Positions 8,267 through 18,906 of a DNA stretch of 61,605 nucleotides are shown piece by piece; within the stretch, counting starts at the first letter, position 1; each line of letters starts with the position of its first letter. The notes beneath the pieces are model-generated. The model saw only the letters and a program-made list of their open reading frames with translations. It did not search any database and was not told the origin of the DNA. A program made the position numbers and the translations under genes. The DNA lies in contig NZ_JFYL01000012.1 in NCBI RefSeq assembly GCF_000632455.1, forward strand, positions 1-61,605. Direction: 5' to 3'. Source of the DNA: Acinetobacter sp. Ver3 (GTDB lineage Bacteria > Pseudomonadota > Gammaproteobacteria > Pseudomonadales > Moraxellaceae).

Positions 8267-10280
8267 ATGGTACATCCTAAAGTTTCACAATCCATGCTAT
8301 TGAGTTTGGCACTCATTTTATTTATCCAGATTATTTATCTACCTTATGCTTTATTTTTGGTGCTCTGTATTGAGCTTATATATTTATGGCATATTCAAAA
8401 AAGTAAAAAAAATAGTCTCCAAAGCAATAAAATTTAGTTTTACAGCAATTGCACTTGGCGCGATTTATCTGCATTACCATACCTTTGTTGGTGTTGAGGC
8501 TGGGGTAGCATCGCTGACAACTTTTCTATTTGCAAAAGCATTAGAAACCCAAAAAAAACGTGATTTGATCATCGTTTTTAATTTTGCCTTATTCGTGGCG
8601 GCAAGTACGTTTTTATACAGTCAAACGTTGTATGTTGCTTTGGGAGTGGTGCTGTGCTTAGTGAGCTGTTTTGTAGGACTCTATAGAATTCAAACCGCGG
8701 AGTTTCTGTCCACTCCTGAAACTAAAAATGGCTTAAAGCACGATATCATTCATGTCGGCAAATTCATCGGATTGGCAATTCCTTTTTTTATATTGCTCTT
8801 TATTTTTTTCCCACGATTACCTCCGCTTTGGCATATCCCGATTCAACAAAATAAGGGAATGACAGGAATCAGTGACTCTATGTCCCCAGGTGACATTGCT
8901 GAGTTGTCTCAGTCAAATGAATTAGCATTTCGTATTATTGGTGATATCACAAAATTACCGACGCGTTCAGAAATGTATTGGCGAGCTTTGGTCTTAGATC
9001 AATATGATGGTCAAAAATGGACGAGTCATGGATTTAATAGAGGGTTAAACGAGTTAAACTCTTATCAACTTTCTAGTTTAAATCAAAAAGTTGAATATCA
9101 GTATTTGGCTAAAGATCCTTCTGTAGAATGGATCATGGGATTAGAGCAATCTGTACCTCAACAACGAAATTATTATCTCCGTTATGACGGTGGTATTTCA
9201 GCTCAACGACCTATTCAAACGGCTCAACCCATAAACTTAGTTTGGTTAGGGCGTGAGACGAAAATAAATCATGAACTTAGTCAGTTTCAAATTCAGTATT
9301 ACACTCAGTATCTCCATCAGCGTGATATCAAAAGTCAAAGTTTAGCGTGGGACTTATTTATTAAAAGTGGAGAGCGGCCAGAGCGTTATATCCAGCAAGT
9401 TTTAGACTGGTTTAAGCAAAATAGCTTTCAGTATTCTTTATCTCCCGGTGTTTTGAGTGGTGATCGGATAGATGCATTTATGTTTAATTCACGACAAGGA
9501 TTTTGTGAGCATTTTGCTTCTAGTTTTGTCATGATGATGCGTTATGTCGGTATTCCTGCCCGAGTCGTGACAGGTTACCAAGGAGGTCAATTTGCGCCAG
9601 ACCAAAAAAGTTGGGAAGTGAGGCAGTTAGATGCACATGCTTGGACTGAAGTATATTTTGGAGGTCAATGGCAGAGGATTGATCCCACTGCAATGATTGC
9701 TCCAGAGCGTATTGACCAGGGAATGCAAAGTTTAATTCAAAATAACCAAACACTCTACTCTGAGAATACAAATTGGTCAGTTGCAAAATATCCTTTTTTG
9801 ACAAAAATTCGCATATGGAGTGATTACGCAAGTTATCAATGGCAAAGTAAAGTTGTTGGATATAACGCTGATCAACAGCTGAGTTGGATGACAAAATTTG
9901 GAATTCATTCAGTTGCTTCAGTGTTTGTGATTATCCTTGCAGGCTCACTGATCATATTAGGATGTTATGTGCTATGGATGTTGAGAAAAAAGAGAAAACA
10001 CTATTCACAAATCGATTGGGTACTTCATGTTTTTAATAGAAAATTAGGACTTCACAGTCGCCGTTATTCTTACGAAACGGTTCGACAATGGTTAGAAAGA
10101 ATTTCATCACCTTTAAGTCAAAATGATAGAGCTGTTTTCCTCGAAATTATCATTCTGTACGAGCACTTAAGTTATTCACAATCGAGTATTTCCAAACAAG
10201 AGTTCGCAAATTTTAAGTCAATGATTAAAACTTGTTCATATCTTTTGGTTAAATATGAAAAAGGCTTGTCAGCCAAGTGA
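8267..10280 (+). CDS. TgpA-like membrane transglutaminase, reading frame interrupted by one extra base
   Basis: A DUF3488/transglutaminase-like (TgpA family) protein. The start with a proper context is ATG 8267, and its frame encodes a hydrophobic N-terminus (MVHPKVSQSMLLSLAL...) but stops at about 8437. The rest lies one frame over, readable from about 8400 to 10280. Joining them by removing one base in the A6-GT-A8 stretch at 8397-8412 gives 670 residues. That model has several N-terminal membrane segments, a periplasmic transglutaminase core and a final membrane segment at about 9907-9978. The core has Cys in GFCEHF (codon at 9504), His in DAHAWTEVY and Asp in RIDPTA, so the triad is intact. 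It is third in the moxR-DUF58 operon. Confidence 0.82.
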
Positions 10281-10306
10281 TTTTTGCATAAGATGCGAAG
10301 CATTCT

Positions 10307-10383
10307 AGGTGTATAGCTCAGTTGGTTAGAGCGCTACGTTGACATCGTAGAGGTCTCCAGTTCGAGTCTGGATATACCTACCA
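10307..10383 (+). tRNA. tRNA-Val (anticodon GAC)
   Basis: A 77-base cloverleaf. The acceptor stem pairs AGGTGTA with TATACCT, with one G-U pair. The anticodon stem CTACG/CGTAG encloses TTGACAT with GAC at 10341-10343, and the T arm holds GTTCGAG. The discriminator is A and the CCA end is encoded at 10381-10383. GAC reads the valine codons GUC and GUU. Confidence 0.96.
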
Positions 10384-10390
10384 AGATTTA

Positions 10391-10427
10391 AAAAAAGGGC
10401 TTAAGTATTTTACTTAAGCCCTTTTTT
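10391..10427 (+). terminator. Terminator after tRNA-Val
   Basis: Perfect 11-base stem GGGCTTAAGTA / TACTTAAGCCC with a TTT loop, flanked by A6 and T6, starting 8 bases after the tRNA. Confidence 0.93.
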
Positions 10428-10948
10428 CGTAATCAAGACATTACTTCTTTTTTTAAAAGTAAAGTATTCGTTATCACTTGCTCTATCAAGAAAAATTGCG
10501 TTTAAAAAATCTCTAAATTTGATATTAAATTATATATTTTAAGTATAAATACCCAAAATGCTTTAATCTAAATATTGGGTATTTCCGTAATTTATTAATA
10601 TGCCCGTACATTAACACTTACAATAACGCCCGAAATGTACGCTTTTGCCATCCTGTTTAAATATGAGACACGTATAATGTTCATATTACAGGGAAGTTGA
10701 GATCAACGTTCATTACCAGTTCTTCACTTTTCATTCAGAAGTAATGAAATTCATACAGTATTATCAAACTAAAGATGGATACTATTTTGTATGTTATTTC
10801 ATCAAAATAGCGTACTAAAAGCTTATTTCATTGACTGAAATGCGACGAAGAACGATACTCTCAACGTTTTAATTTAAGCAAATCGGTTCTAAGAGACTGG
10901 ACCAAAAGTTCGGTGCTCTGTAACTCAATCCAAAGCAAGGGGCTATAT
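10428..10948 (+). promoter_or_regulatory. Long upstream region of icd with two inverted repeats
   Basis: About 520 bases without a recognisable gene. A perfect 10-base inverted repeat (AAATACCCAA at 10547-10556, TTGGGTATTT at 10575-10584) and an 8-base one (CGTACATT at 10605-10612, AATGTACG at 10634-10641) lie 300-400 bases before icd. Neither is followed by a T tract, so operator or RNA-structure roles are more likely than termination. The icd ribosome site CAAGGGGC is at about 10935-10942. Confidence 0.45.
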
Positions 10949-13180
10949 ATGGCTGGTGGAAAGTCAACTATCATCTACACACTGACCGACGAGGCGCCAT
11001 TACTGGCGACTTACTCACTACTGCCGATCATTGAGACCTTTACTAAGCCTGCTGGTGTTGAGATTGTAAAAACTGACATCTCAGTTGCAGCACGCGTGCT
11101 CGCTGAATTCTCTGAATACCTTAGCGAAGAGCAGAAAGTATCAGACAATCTTGCAGAATTAGGTCGTCTTACACAAGATCCAGACACAAACATCATCAAA
11201 CTTCCAAACATCAGTGCATCTGTAGCTCAGTTGACTGCATGTATCAAAGAGCTTCAATCAAAAGGCTATGCAATTCCAGATTATCCTGAGAATCCTACGA
11301 CTGAAGAAGAAAAAGCACTCAAAGCACGTTTTGGTAAATGCTTAGGTTCAGCAGTAAACCCTGTATTGCGTGAAGGGAACTCTGACCGTCGTGCGCCTGC
11401 TGCTGTTAAAAACTATGCGAAAAAACACCCACATTCTATGGGTGAGTGGAAACAGTGGTCACAAACTCACGTTTCTCACATGGATGAAGGTGACTTCTAT
11501 CACGGCGAAAAGTCTATGACTTTAGATCGTCCTCGCAATGTGAAAATGGAACTGATCACGAATTCTGGTGAAACCATCGTTCTTAAAGAAAAAGTTGCAC
11601 TGCAAGACGGCGAAATCATCGATTCTATGTTCATGAGCAAGAAAGCACTTTGCGACTTCTATGAAAAAGAATTAGATGATTGTAAAGAAGCGGGCATCTT
11701 GTTCTCTTTACACGTTAAAGCAACCATGATGAAAGTTTCACACCCGATCGTATTCGGTCACTGTGTGAAGATTTATTACAAGGAAGCGTTCGAAAAACAC
11801 GGTAAACTGTTCGACGAACTAGGTATTAACGTAAACAACGGTATGGCTGGTCTTTACGAGAAGATCGAAACTTTACCGACTTCTTTACGTGAAGAGATCA
11901 TCGAAGATCTACACGCATGTCAAGAACACCGTCCTGCTTTAGCAATGGTGGATTCAGCAAAAGGTATCACTAATTTCCATTCTCCAAACGACGTGATCGT
12001 AGATGCTTCTATGCCTGCAATGATCCGTGGTGGTGGTAAAATGTGGGGTGCTGACGGCAAGCCTTACGACTGTAAAGCAGTAATGCCTGAATCTACATTT
12101 GCGCGTATTTACCAAGAAATGATCAACTTCTGTAAGTGGAATGGTAACTTTGACCCACGTACAATGGGTACTGTACCTAACGTTGGTCTAATGGCTCAAA
12201 AAGCTGAAGAATACGGTTCACACGACAAAACTTTCGAAATCGCGCAAGCTGGTGTTGCTAACATCACAGATATCGAAACTGGCGAAGTTTTAATGTCTCA
12301 AAACGTGGAAGAAGGTGATATCTGGCGTATGTGTCAGGTGAAAGATGCACCGATCCGCGACTGGGTAAAACTAGCTGTAACACGTGCACGTAACTCTGGT
12401 ATGCCAGCAATCTTCTGGTTAGACCCATACCGTCCACACGAAAACGAATTGATCAAGAAAGTTCAAAAATACTTAAAAGATCACGATACAGATGGTCTAG
12501 ACATCCAAATCATGTCTCAAGTACGTGCAATGCGTTACACACTTGAACGTGTTGCTCGTGGTCTAGATACAATCTCTGTAACGGGTAACATTCTACGTGA
12601 CTACCTCACTGACTTGTTCCCAATTATGGAGCTTGGTACTTCTGCGAAAATGCTGTCTATCGTGCCTTTAATGGCGGGTGGTGGTATGTACGAAACTGGT
12701 GCAGGTGGTTCAGCACCTAAACACGTACAACAACTTGTTGAAGAAAACCACTTACGTTGGGATTCTTTAGGTGAGTTCCTTGCACTCGCTGTTTCACTTG
12801 AAGAGCTTGGTATTAAAGAAAACAACCCTAAAGCTAAACTACTTGCGAAAACATTGGATGCTGCAACTGGTAAATTACTTGACAACGACAAATCTCCATC
12901 ACGTCGTACAGGTGAGTTAGACAACCGTGGTAGCCATTTCTATTTAGCGAAGTTCTGGGCTGAAGAATTAGCAGCTCAAGACGAAGATGCTGAATTAAAA
13001 GCGACATTCTCTACTTTAGCGAAGACTTTAGCTGAAAATGAAGAGAAGATCGTTGCTGAACTTGCAGAGGTTCAAGGTAAATCTGTTGATATCGGTGGTT
13101 ACTACGCAATCGATCCAGAGAAAGTAAATGCAGTTATGCGTCCAAGTGCAACTTTAAATGCTGCTATTGCAAGCATCTAA
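10949..13180 (+). CDS. icd: Isocitrate dehydrogenase (NADP), monomeric type
   Basis: A 743-residue monomeric isocitrate dehydrogenase that oxidises isocitrate to 2-oxoglutarate with NADP in the TCA cycle. Size and sequence match the roughly 80 kDa monomeric family, not the dimeric Icd of E. coli. Recognisable segments are GNSDRRAP at about 130, [20 protein letters not shown] in the middle, and [14 protein letters not shown] towards the C-terminus. ATG 10949 is chosen over an earlier in-frame start at 10913 because AAGGGG lies 7-8 bases before it and the family begins close to MAGGKSTI. It is monocistronic, with a long upstream region and its own terminator. Confidence 0.96.
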   Translation: MAGGKSTIIYTLTDEAPLLATYSLLPIIETFTKPAGVEIVKTDISVAARVLAEFSEYLSEEQKVSDNLAELGRLTQDPDTNIIKLPNISASVAQLTACIKELQSKGYAIPDYPENPTTEEEKALKARFGKCLGSAVNPVLREGNSDRRAPAAVKNYAKKHPHSMGEWKQWSQTHVSHMDEGDFYHGEKSMTLDRPRNVKMELITNSGETIVLKEKVALQDGEIIDSMFMSKKALCDFYEKELDDCKEAGILFSLHVKATMMKVSHPIVFGHCVKIYYKEAFEKHGKLFDELGINVNNGMAGLYEKIETLPTSLREEIIEDLHACQEHRPALAMVDSAKGITNFHSPNDVIVDASMPAMIRGGGKMWGADGKPYDCKAVMPESTFARIYQEMINFCKWNGNFDPRTMGTVPNVGLMAQKAEEYGSHDKTFEIAQAGVANITDIETGEVLMSQNVEEGDIWRMCQVKDAPIRDWVKLAVTRARNSGMPAIFWLDPYRPHENELIKKVQKYLKDHDTDGLDIQIMSQVRAMRYTLERVARGLDTISVTGNILRDYLTDLFPIMELGTSAKMLSIVPLMAGGGMYETGAGGSAPKHVQQLVEENHLRWDSLGEFLALAVSLEELGIKENNPKAKLLAKTLDAATGKLLDNDKSPSRRTGELDNRGSHFYLAKFWAEELAAQDEDAELKATFSTLAKTLAENEEKIVAELAEVQGKSVDIGGYYAIDPEKVNAVMRPSATLNAAIASI

Positions 13181-13218
13181 TAACACTTAAGTTGAACTGA
13201 ATTTCAGTTTGGCGGATT

Positions 13219-13252
13219 AAAAAAGCTGGTACTACGGTACCAGCTTTTTTTT
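13219..13252 (+). terminator. icd terminator
   Basis: Stem GCTGGTAC / GTACCAGC with a TACG loop, preceded by A residues and followed by eight T. Confidence 0.92.
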
Positions 13253-13415
13253 GTTAAAATTTTTGTAAATAAAATACTGATTACGCCCAATTAGAGAGAG
13301 CTTAAGGGGAGGATTTAAAAAACTTTCATTCAATTTGCAAGCATTTCTGATTACAATGCGTTTTAATTTATTTTTAACTTATCTAGCTGTTTGGATAAGT
13401 TCTGTAGGTGCCCGC

Positions 13416-15620
13416 ATGGAAATCAAAGTCAATTATCTCGACAATCTTCGACAGGAAGCAAAGTTCGATGATTTCACGGTTATTGCCGATCAACCTATTC
13501 GTTATAAAGGTGATGGATCTGCGCCAGGCCCATTTGACTATTTTCTTGCGTCTTCAGCATTATGTGCAGCTTATTTTGTAAAGGTGTATTGTGCTGCACG
13601 AGATATTCCTACAGAAAATATTCGATTATCCCAAAATAATATTGTTGATCCAGAAAACCGTTATAAACAAATTTTTAAAATTCAAGTCGAATTACCCTCA
13701 GATATCTCTGATAAGGATCGACAAGGTATTTTACGTTCAATCGACCGTTGCACTGTAAAAAAAGTGATTCAAACAGGTCCAGAATTTGTTATTGAGGAAG
13801 TTGAAAGCATTGATGCGGATGCTCAAGCTTTACTTATGCCAAATATTGCCAAGGAAAATGTGACTGTTATTCCGGGCAAAGATTTGCCGCTTGAAGAAAC
13901 GATTGCCAACATGTCTGCAATTTTGGCGGGCTTAGGGATGAAGATTGAAATTGCGTCTTGGCGGAATATAGTGCCAAACGTATGGTCTTTACATATTCGC
14001 GATGCACAAGCGCCAATGTGCTTTACCAATGGTAAAGGTTCAACGAAAGAGAGTGCCTTAGCATCTGCATTAGGCGAGTTTATTGAACGTTTGAATTGTA
14101 ATTTCTTCTATAACGACCAATTTTGGGGTGAAGAAATCGCAAATGCTGAATTTGTGCATTACCCAGATGAAAAGTGGTTTCAACCAGGTCCAAATGGTGA
14201 ATTGCCATCAGAAATTTTAGATGAATATACACTTGAAATTTACAATCCTGAAGATGAGTTATTAGGTACACATCTGTACGATACAAATTCTGGAAATACT
14301 GAGAGAGGTATTTGTTCGTTACCATTTGTGCGCCAGTCAGACGGTGAAATTGTATATTTCCCTTCAAATTTGATTGAAAATTTGTATCTGTCAAATGGTA
14401 TGAGCGCAGGAAATACCTTGGCTGAAGCACAAGTACAATGTTTATCTGAAATATTTGAGCGTGCGGTGAAGCGCGAAATTTTAGAGGGTGAAATTACCCT
14501 GCCAGATGTACCTGAATATGTTCTAGCAAAGTACCCAAAAATAGTTGAGGGTATTAAGGGGCTTGAGGAGCAAGGTTTTCCAGTGCTGGTCAAAGATGCT
14601 TCATTAGGTGGGAAATTCCCAGTCATGTGCGTGACATTAATGAATCCAAGAACGGGTGGTGTTTTTGCATCATTCGGGGCTCATCCAAACTTTGAAGTTG
14701 CATTGGAACGCAGCCTTACCGAACTTTTACAAGGTCGTAGTTTTGAAGGTTTAAATGACTTACCACGTCCTACTTTCAATAGCCATGCACTGACAGAACC
14801 AAATAACTTTGTGGAACACTTTATTGATTCATCGGGCGTTGTATCTTGGAGATTCTTTAGTTCGAAATCTGATTATGATTTCGTAGAGTGGGATTTCACC
14901 AGTCAGGGTGAAAATACAAATGCTGAAGAAGCTGAAAAGATGTTCAATATCCTAAAAGAGATGGGTAAAGAAGTTTACATGGCTGTATACCAACATTTAG
15001 GTGCAACTGCATGCCGAATTCTGGTGCCAGGATATTCTGAGGTGTATTTGGTTGAGGATCTGGTTTGGGACAATACCAATAAAGCTTTAGCCTTTAGAGA
15101 AGATATTCTTAATTTACATCGTTTGGATAATGAACAGCTCGAAGCTTTGCTTGAGAAACTTGAAGAAGTTGAAGTGGATGACTATACCGATATTATTACC
15201 TTGATTGGTGTTGAATTTGACGATAATACGGTGTGGGGTCAGTTAACTATTCTTGAATTAAAATTATTGATTAACTTAGCTTTGGAAAATTTCGAAGAAG
15301 CGAAAGACCAAGTAGAACAGTTCTTACAATACAACACCAATACTGTAGAACGCGGTTTATTCTATCAATGCATGGATGTTGTATTAGAAGTATTGTTAGA
15401 TGAAGAGATGGAAATTGAGGACTACGAACCAAATTTTAGACGTATGTTTGGTGATGAGAGAGTCGATGCTGCAATAGGCTCAATCGAAGGTGATGTACGT
15501 TTTTATGGATTAACGCCAACCAATATGCAACTCGAAGGCCTCGATCGTCATTTAAAACTTATTGAGAGCTATAAGAAGCTTCATGCTGCCAGAGCACGTT
15601 TTGTTTCTCAACAAAACTGA
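13416..15620 (+). CDS. OsmC-YcaO fusion protein
   Basis: A 734-residue two-domain protein. Residues 1-140 form an OsmC/Ohr-type domain that keeps both peroxidatic-type cysteines (Cys50 in SSALC, Cys112 in DRCTV). From about residue 150 (VIPGKDLPLE) the protein aligns over its whole remaining length with E. coli YcaO. It includes the ATP-binding signatures SALGEFIERL and LSEIFERAV, and a C-terminal TPR-like helical region. YcaO domains phosphorylate amide backbones; E. coli YcaO is linked to RimO methylthiolation of ribosomal protein S12. ATG 13416 has AGGTG 7 bases upstream. An earlier in-frame start at 13335 encodes an unrelated hydrophobic stretch and is not chosen. The joint function is unknown to me. 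Confidence 0.92.
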   Translation: MEIKVNYLDNLRQEAKFDDFTVIADQPIRYKGDGSAPGPFDYFLASSALCAAYFVKVYCAARDIPTENIRLSQNNIVDPENRYKQIFKIQVELPSDISDKDRQGILRSIDRCTVKKVIQTGPEFVIEEVESIDADAQALLMPNIAKENVTVIPGKDLPLEETIANMSAILAGLGMKIEIASWRNIVPNVWSLHIRDAQAPMCFTNGKGSTKESALASALGEFIERLNCNFFYNDQFWGEEIANAEFVHYPDEKWFQPGPNGELPSEILDEYTLEIYNPEDELLGTHLYDTNSGNTERGICSLPFVRQSDGEIVYFPSNLIENLYLSNGMSAGNTLAEAQVQCLSEIFERAVKREILEGEITLPDVPEYVLAKYPKIVEGIKGLEEQGFPVLVKDASLGGKFPVMCVTLMNPRTGGVFASFGAHPNFEVALERSLTELLQGRSFEGLNDLPRPTFNSHALTEPNNFVEHFIDSSGVVSWRFFSSKSDYDFVEWDFTSQGENTNAEEAEKMFNILKEMGKEVYMAVYQHLGATACRILVPGYSEVYLVEDLVWDNTNKALAFREDILNLHRLDNEQLEALLEKLEEVEVDDYTDIITLIGVEFDDNTVWGQLTILELKLLINLALENFEEAKDQVEQFLQYNTNTVERGLFYQCMDVVLEVLLDEEMEIEDYEPNFRRMFGDERVDAAIGSIEGDVRFYGLTPTNMQLEGLDRHLKLIESYKKLHAARARFVSQQN

Positions 15621-15627
15621 TCGAATG

Positions 15628-15655
15628 AAAGGCCACTATGAAGAGTGGCCTTTTT
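15628..15655 (+). terminator. osmC-ycaO terminator
   Basis: Stem AAAGGCCACT / AGTGGCCTTT with an ATGAAG loop, followed by T residues, 7 bases after the stop. Confidence 0.92.
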
Positions 15656-15856
15656 ATTTTAAAGATCTGAAAATTGATGCATTTAGGTGGGATATTCAAT
15701 TTTTTTATAATAAAATGAAGTGGTTATGAAAAGTACTGATAGTATTTATTAAAAATAGTAATTTATTGATATTTAAGGAAAATAATTCTATTTCACTAGT
15801 ATTATTTGCTAAATGCATTATCATAGTGCATGACGAGTTAACTTAAGGCGAACATT

Positions 15857-15973
15857 ATGAATTTCTTGAAAAAAAAGAATAAAGCAAGTTTCGTTTTCTT
15901 TATTATTACTGCGTATTCCTGTCTAGGCTTTGGATTAGGTTACCTGATTTGGGAATACCTCCAAATGAAATAA
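15857..15973 (+). CDS. Small single-span membrane protein, 38 residues
   Basis: ATG 15857 follows an AAGGCG ribosome site 6 bases away and encodes 38 residues. A basic start (MNFLKKKNKAS) is followed by one hydrophobic span with GLGFG-like glycines and an aromatic end (LIWEYLQMK). This is the typical make-up of a small inner-membrane protein with the N-terminus in the cytoplasm. It sits alone in an otherwise gene-free 800-base stretch. I do not recognise a family. It could still be a chance frame, but the ribosome site and charge pattern favour a real gene. Confidence 0.6.
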   Translation: MNFLKKKNKASFVFFIITAYSCLGFGLGYLIWEYLQMK

Positions 15974-16190
15974 AGTTCATGCTGATCGGTGAGAATGCAA
16001 ATTTAGAAAGTATTCACTGTCAGCAAGCTTAATCTATTTACCATTTAAAATTAAATGATCTAAAAATCATCAGTTATTTTTTAAGGGGTATATTTAAATT
16101 TATATTTTTTAACATAATTTAAATAAAGATTAAATTTTTGCGCTTTATAACCTATGACTGTGTATTCAGCCCTTCAAATTCAGTCTATGT

Positions 16191-16283
16191 TATAATTAAA
16201 AATATATCCCGATAGATCGAATTGTCTAGCGACTGTTCAATTGATAGATCATCATATCAAAGCTGCTTTATTGCAGCTTTTTT
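16191..16283 (+). promoter_or_regulatory. Structured leader RNA candidate upstream of purine permease
   Basis: A TATAAT at 16191-16196 is followed by about 55 bases that can fold into one irregular hairpin. ATAT, GATC and AATTG on the 5' side pair with CAATT, GATC and ATAT on the 3' side. Two asymmetric internal loops and the 13-base loop TCTAGCGACTGTT result. A strong intrinsic terminator (16259-16283) comes immediately after, about 140 bases before the permease start. This is the arrangement of an attenuating riboswitch or of a short independent RNA. I cannot match it to a known class. Confidence 0.5.
16259..16283 (+). terminator. Terminator within the permease leader
   Basis: Perfect 8-base stem AAAGCTGC / GCAGCTTT with a TTTATT loop followed by T. 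It lies well after the osmC-ycaO terminator, so it does not serve that gene and probably attenuates the permease transcript. Confidence 0.85.
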
Positions 16284-16423
16284 AATTGTGCTTCAATTTA
16301 TCGGAAATGTCATTTTGGTACGTTTATTGAATGCGTCATCTGAGCTACATTTGCCAATGAATCATTGAATAAATGATCTAAATAATTTTTACGACTCGCT
16401 CGATCTTAAGCAGGGGCTCGACA

Positions 16424-17743
16424 ATGACAAATCCAAATTCTTCAGCGGGTTTGCTTGAACGCTTATTTAAACTAAGCGAAAACAAAACAACTTTTCGAAC
16501 TGAAATGATTGCAGGGATGACGACATTCCTGACAATGTGCTACATCATCATTGTCAATCCAATGATTCTGTCTGAAACAGGAATGGATCATGGTGCGGTA
16601 TTTGTTGCGACATGTTTGGCAGCAGCAATTGGTTGTTTTGTCATGGGTATTATTGCCAATTACCCAATCGCATTGGCTCCGGGTATGGGCTTAAATGCAT
16701 ATTTCACCTATTCCGTATGTTTAGGAATGGGTGTGCCTTGGCAAACCGCTTTAGCTGCGGTATTTGTGTCTGGTCTGGTCTTCATCGCGATCAGTATGTT
16801 TAAAATTCGTGAAGCTATCGTGAATGCCATTCCAATGTCTTTAAAATTGGCTATTGGTGGTGGTATTGGTTTATTCCTAGCATTAATCGCTTTGAAAAAT
16901 GCTGGCATCATTGTGGATAATCCTGCGACTCTAGTGGGTTTAGGTGATTTAAAACAACCAACCGTTCTCTTAGCCTTATTCGGTTTTTTGATGGTTGTTG
17001 TTATGCATCACTTTAAAATACGTGGTGCGATTATCATTAGTATTTTAGTGTTGACTGCAATCTCAACATTCCTAGGATTGAGTGAATTTAAAGGTGTGGT
17101 TGGTCAAATTCCTTCAATTGCACCAACATTCATGCAAATGGATTTTGAAGGCTTATTTACCGCAAGTTTAATCGGTGTAATTTTTGTGTTCTTCTTAGTT
17201 GATCTATTTGATTCAACAGGAACGCTGGTTGGTGTTTCACATCGTGCTGGTTTACTCAAAGATGGTAAATTGCCACGCTTAAAGAAAGCTCTGTTTGCAG
17301 ACTCTTCAGCGATTGTTGCTGGTGCTGCATTAGGTACATCATCAACGACACCATATATTGAGTCTTCTGCGGGTGTAGCAGCAGGGGGGCGTACAGGTCT
17401 TACAGCGGTAATAGTTGGCTTACTTTTTATTGCTTGTTTGTTCTTAGCACCGTTAGCTCAATCTGTTCCTGGGTTTGCAACTGCACCAGCCTTACTCTTT
17501 GTAGGGGTATTGATGATTCAGGGAATTACGCATATTGATTGGGATGATATTACTGAAGCGGTTCCTGCTTTCTTAACGATCGTGTTTATGCCGTTCACTT
17601 ACTCAATCGCTGATGGTATTGCCATGGGCTTTATCAGTTATGCATTGGTGAAGTTACTTACAGGTAAAGCATCTACAGTACCATATATGGTATGGATTAT
17701 CGCAGTATTATGGGCGCTAAAATTTGCAATGTTTGGCGGCTAA
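16424..17743 (+). CDS. NCS2/AzgA-family purine permease
   Basis: A 439-residue inner-membrane purine:proton symporter of the AzgA-like subgroup of NCS2 (guanine/hypoxanthine or adenine permeases such as GhxP and AdeP). Typical segments are NPMILSETGMD near residue 47, APGMGLNAYFTYSV near 89, FVFFLVDLFDSTGTLVGVS in the centre and GTSSTTPYIESSAGVAAGGR after it. The last two contain family substrate-binding residues. It is followed 73 bases later by a purine deaminase gene in the same orientation, which suggests uptake plus salvage of adenine or hypoxanthine. A terminator lies between them, and a structured leader lies upstream. Confidence 0.93.
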   Translation: MTNPNSSAGLLERLFKLSENKTTFRTEMIAGMTTFLTMCYIIIVNPMILSETGMDHGAVFVATCLAAAIGCFVMGIIANYPIALAPGMGLNAYFTYSVCLGMGVPWQTALAAVFVSGLVFIAISMFKIREAIVNAIPMSLKLAIGGGIGLFLALIALKNAGIIVDNPATLVGLGDLKQPTVLLALFGFLMVVVMHHFKIRGAIIISILVLTAISTFLGLSEFKGVVGQIPSIAPTFMQMDFEGLFTASLIGVIFVFFLVDLFDSTGTLVGVSHRAGLLKDGKLPRLKKALFADSSAIVAGAALGTSSTTPYIESSAGVAAGGRTGLTAVIVGLLFIACLFLAPLAQSVPGFATAPALLFVGVLMIQGITHIDWDDITEAVPAFLTIVFMPFTYSIADGIAMGFISYALVKLLTGKASTVPYMVWIIAVLWALKFAMFGG

Positions 17744-17758
17744 TTTTTAACAGTTTTT

Positions 17759-17790
17759 AAAAGGGTGTAAACTCAGTTTGCACCCTTTTT
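17759..17790 (+). terminator. Permease terminator
   Basis: Stem GGGTGTAAA / TTTGCACCC (one G-U pair) extended by A/T pairs, with a T run after it. Confidence 0.9.
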
Positions 17791-17807
17791 ATTTTTTGGT
17801 TTCATGA

Positions 17808-18815
<1,008 letters not shown>

Positions 18816-18846
18816 AACAGTTAAACTTGTTTATGTGAAATACTGG

Positions 18847-18870
18847 AAGGTGGGGGCAAAATCCCACCTT
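18847..18870 (+). terminator. Terminator after the deaminase gene
   Basis: Stem AAGGTGGG / CCCACCTT with an 8-base loop. The T tract is weak (TGGTTT). Confidence 0.75.
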
Positions 18871-18906
18871 TGGTTTAATATGCTTTAAACAATAGAGCCG
18901 AATGTG

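Noticed and set aside
8346..8400. ATG 8346 as the true start of the transglutaminase gene
   Set aside because: It lies 108 bases after the DUF58 stop without a ribosome site, and it discards a hydrophobic N-terminus with a proper start at 8267 in the neighbouring frame.
8397..8412. Programmed -1 frameshifting at the A8 run in the tgpA-like gene
   Set aside because: The frames differ by +1 (or -2), which a -1 slip cannot join; slippage in transcription or an indel is needed instead.
10307..10383. tRNA-Val as an integration site for a genomic island
   Set aside because: No integrase gene or direct repeat of the tRNA end is present nearby; icd follows at once.
10913..10948. Upstream in-frame start for icd
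   Set aside because: It overlaps the ribosome-site region, and the family start and AAGGGG spacing point to 10949.
13823..14626. Open frames antisense to osmC-ycaO
   Set aside because: They are composition shadows of the coding strand; the translations resemble no protein.
16191..16283. Classical purine riboswitch before the permease
   Set aside because: The three-way junction with its conserved loop sequences is not present; the region was kept only as an unassigned leader.
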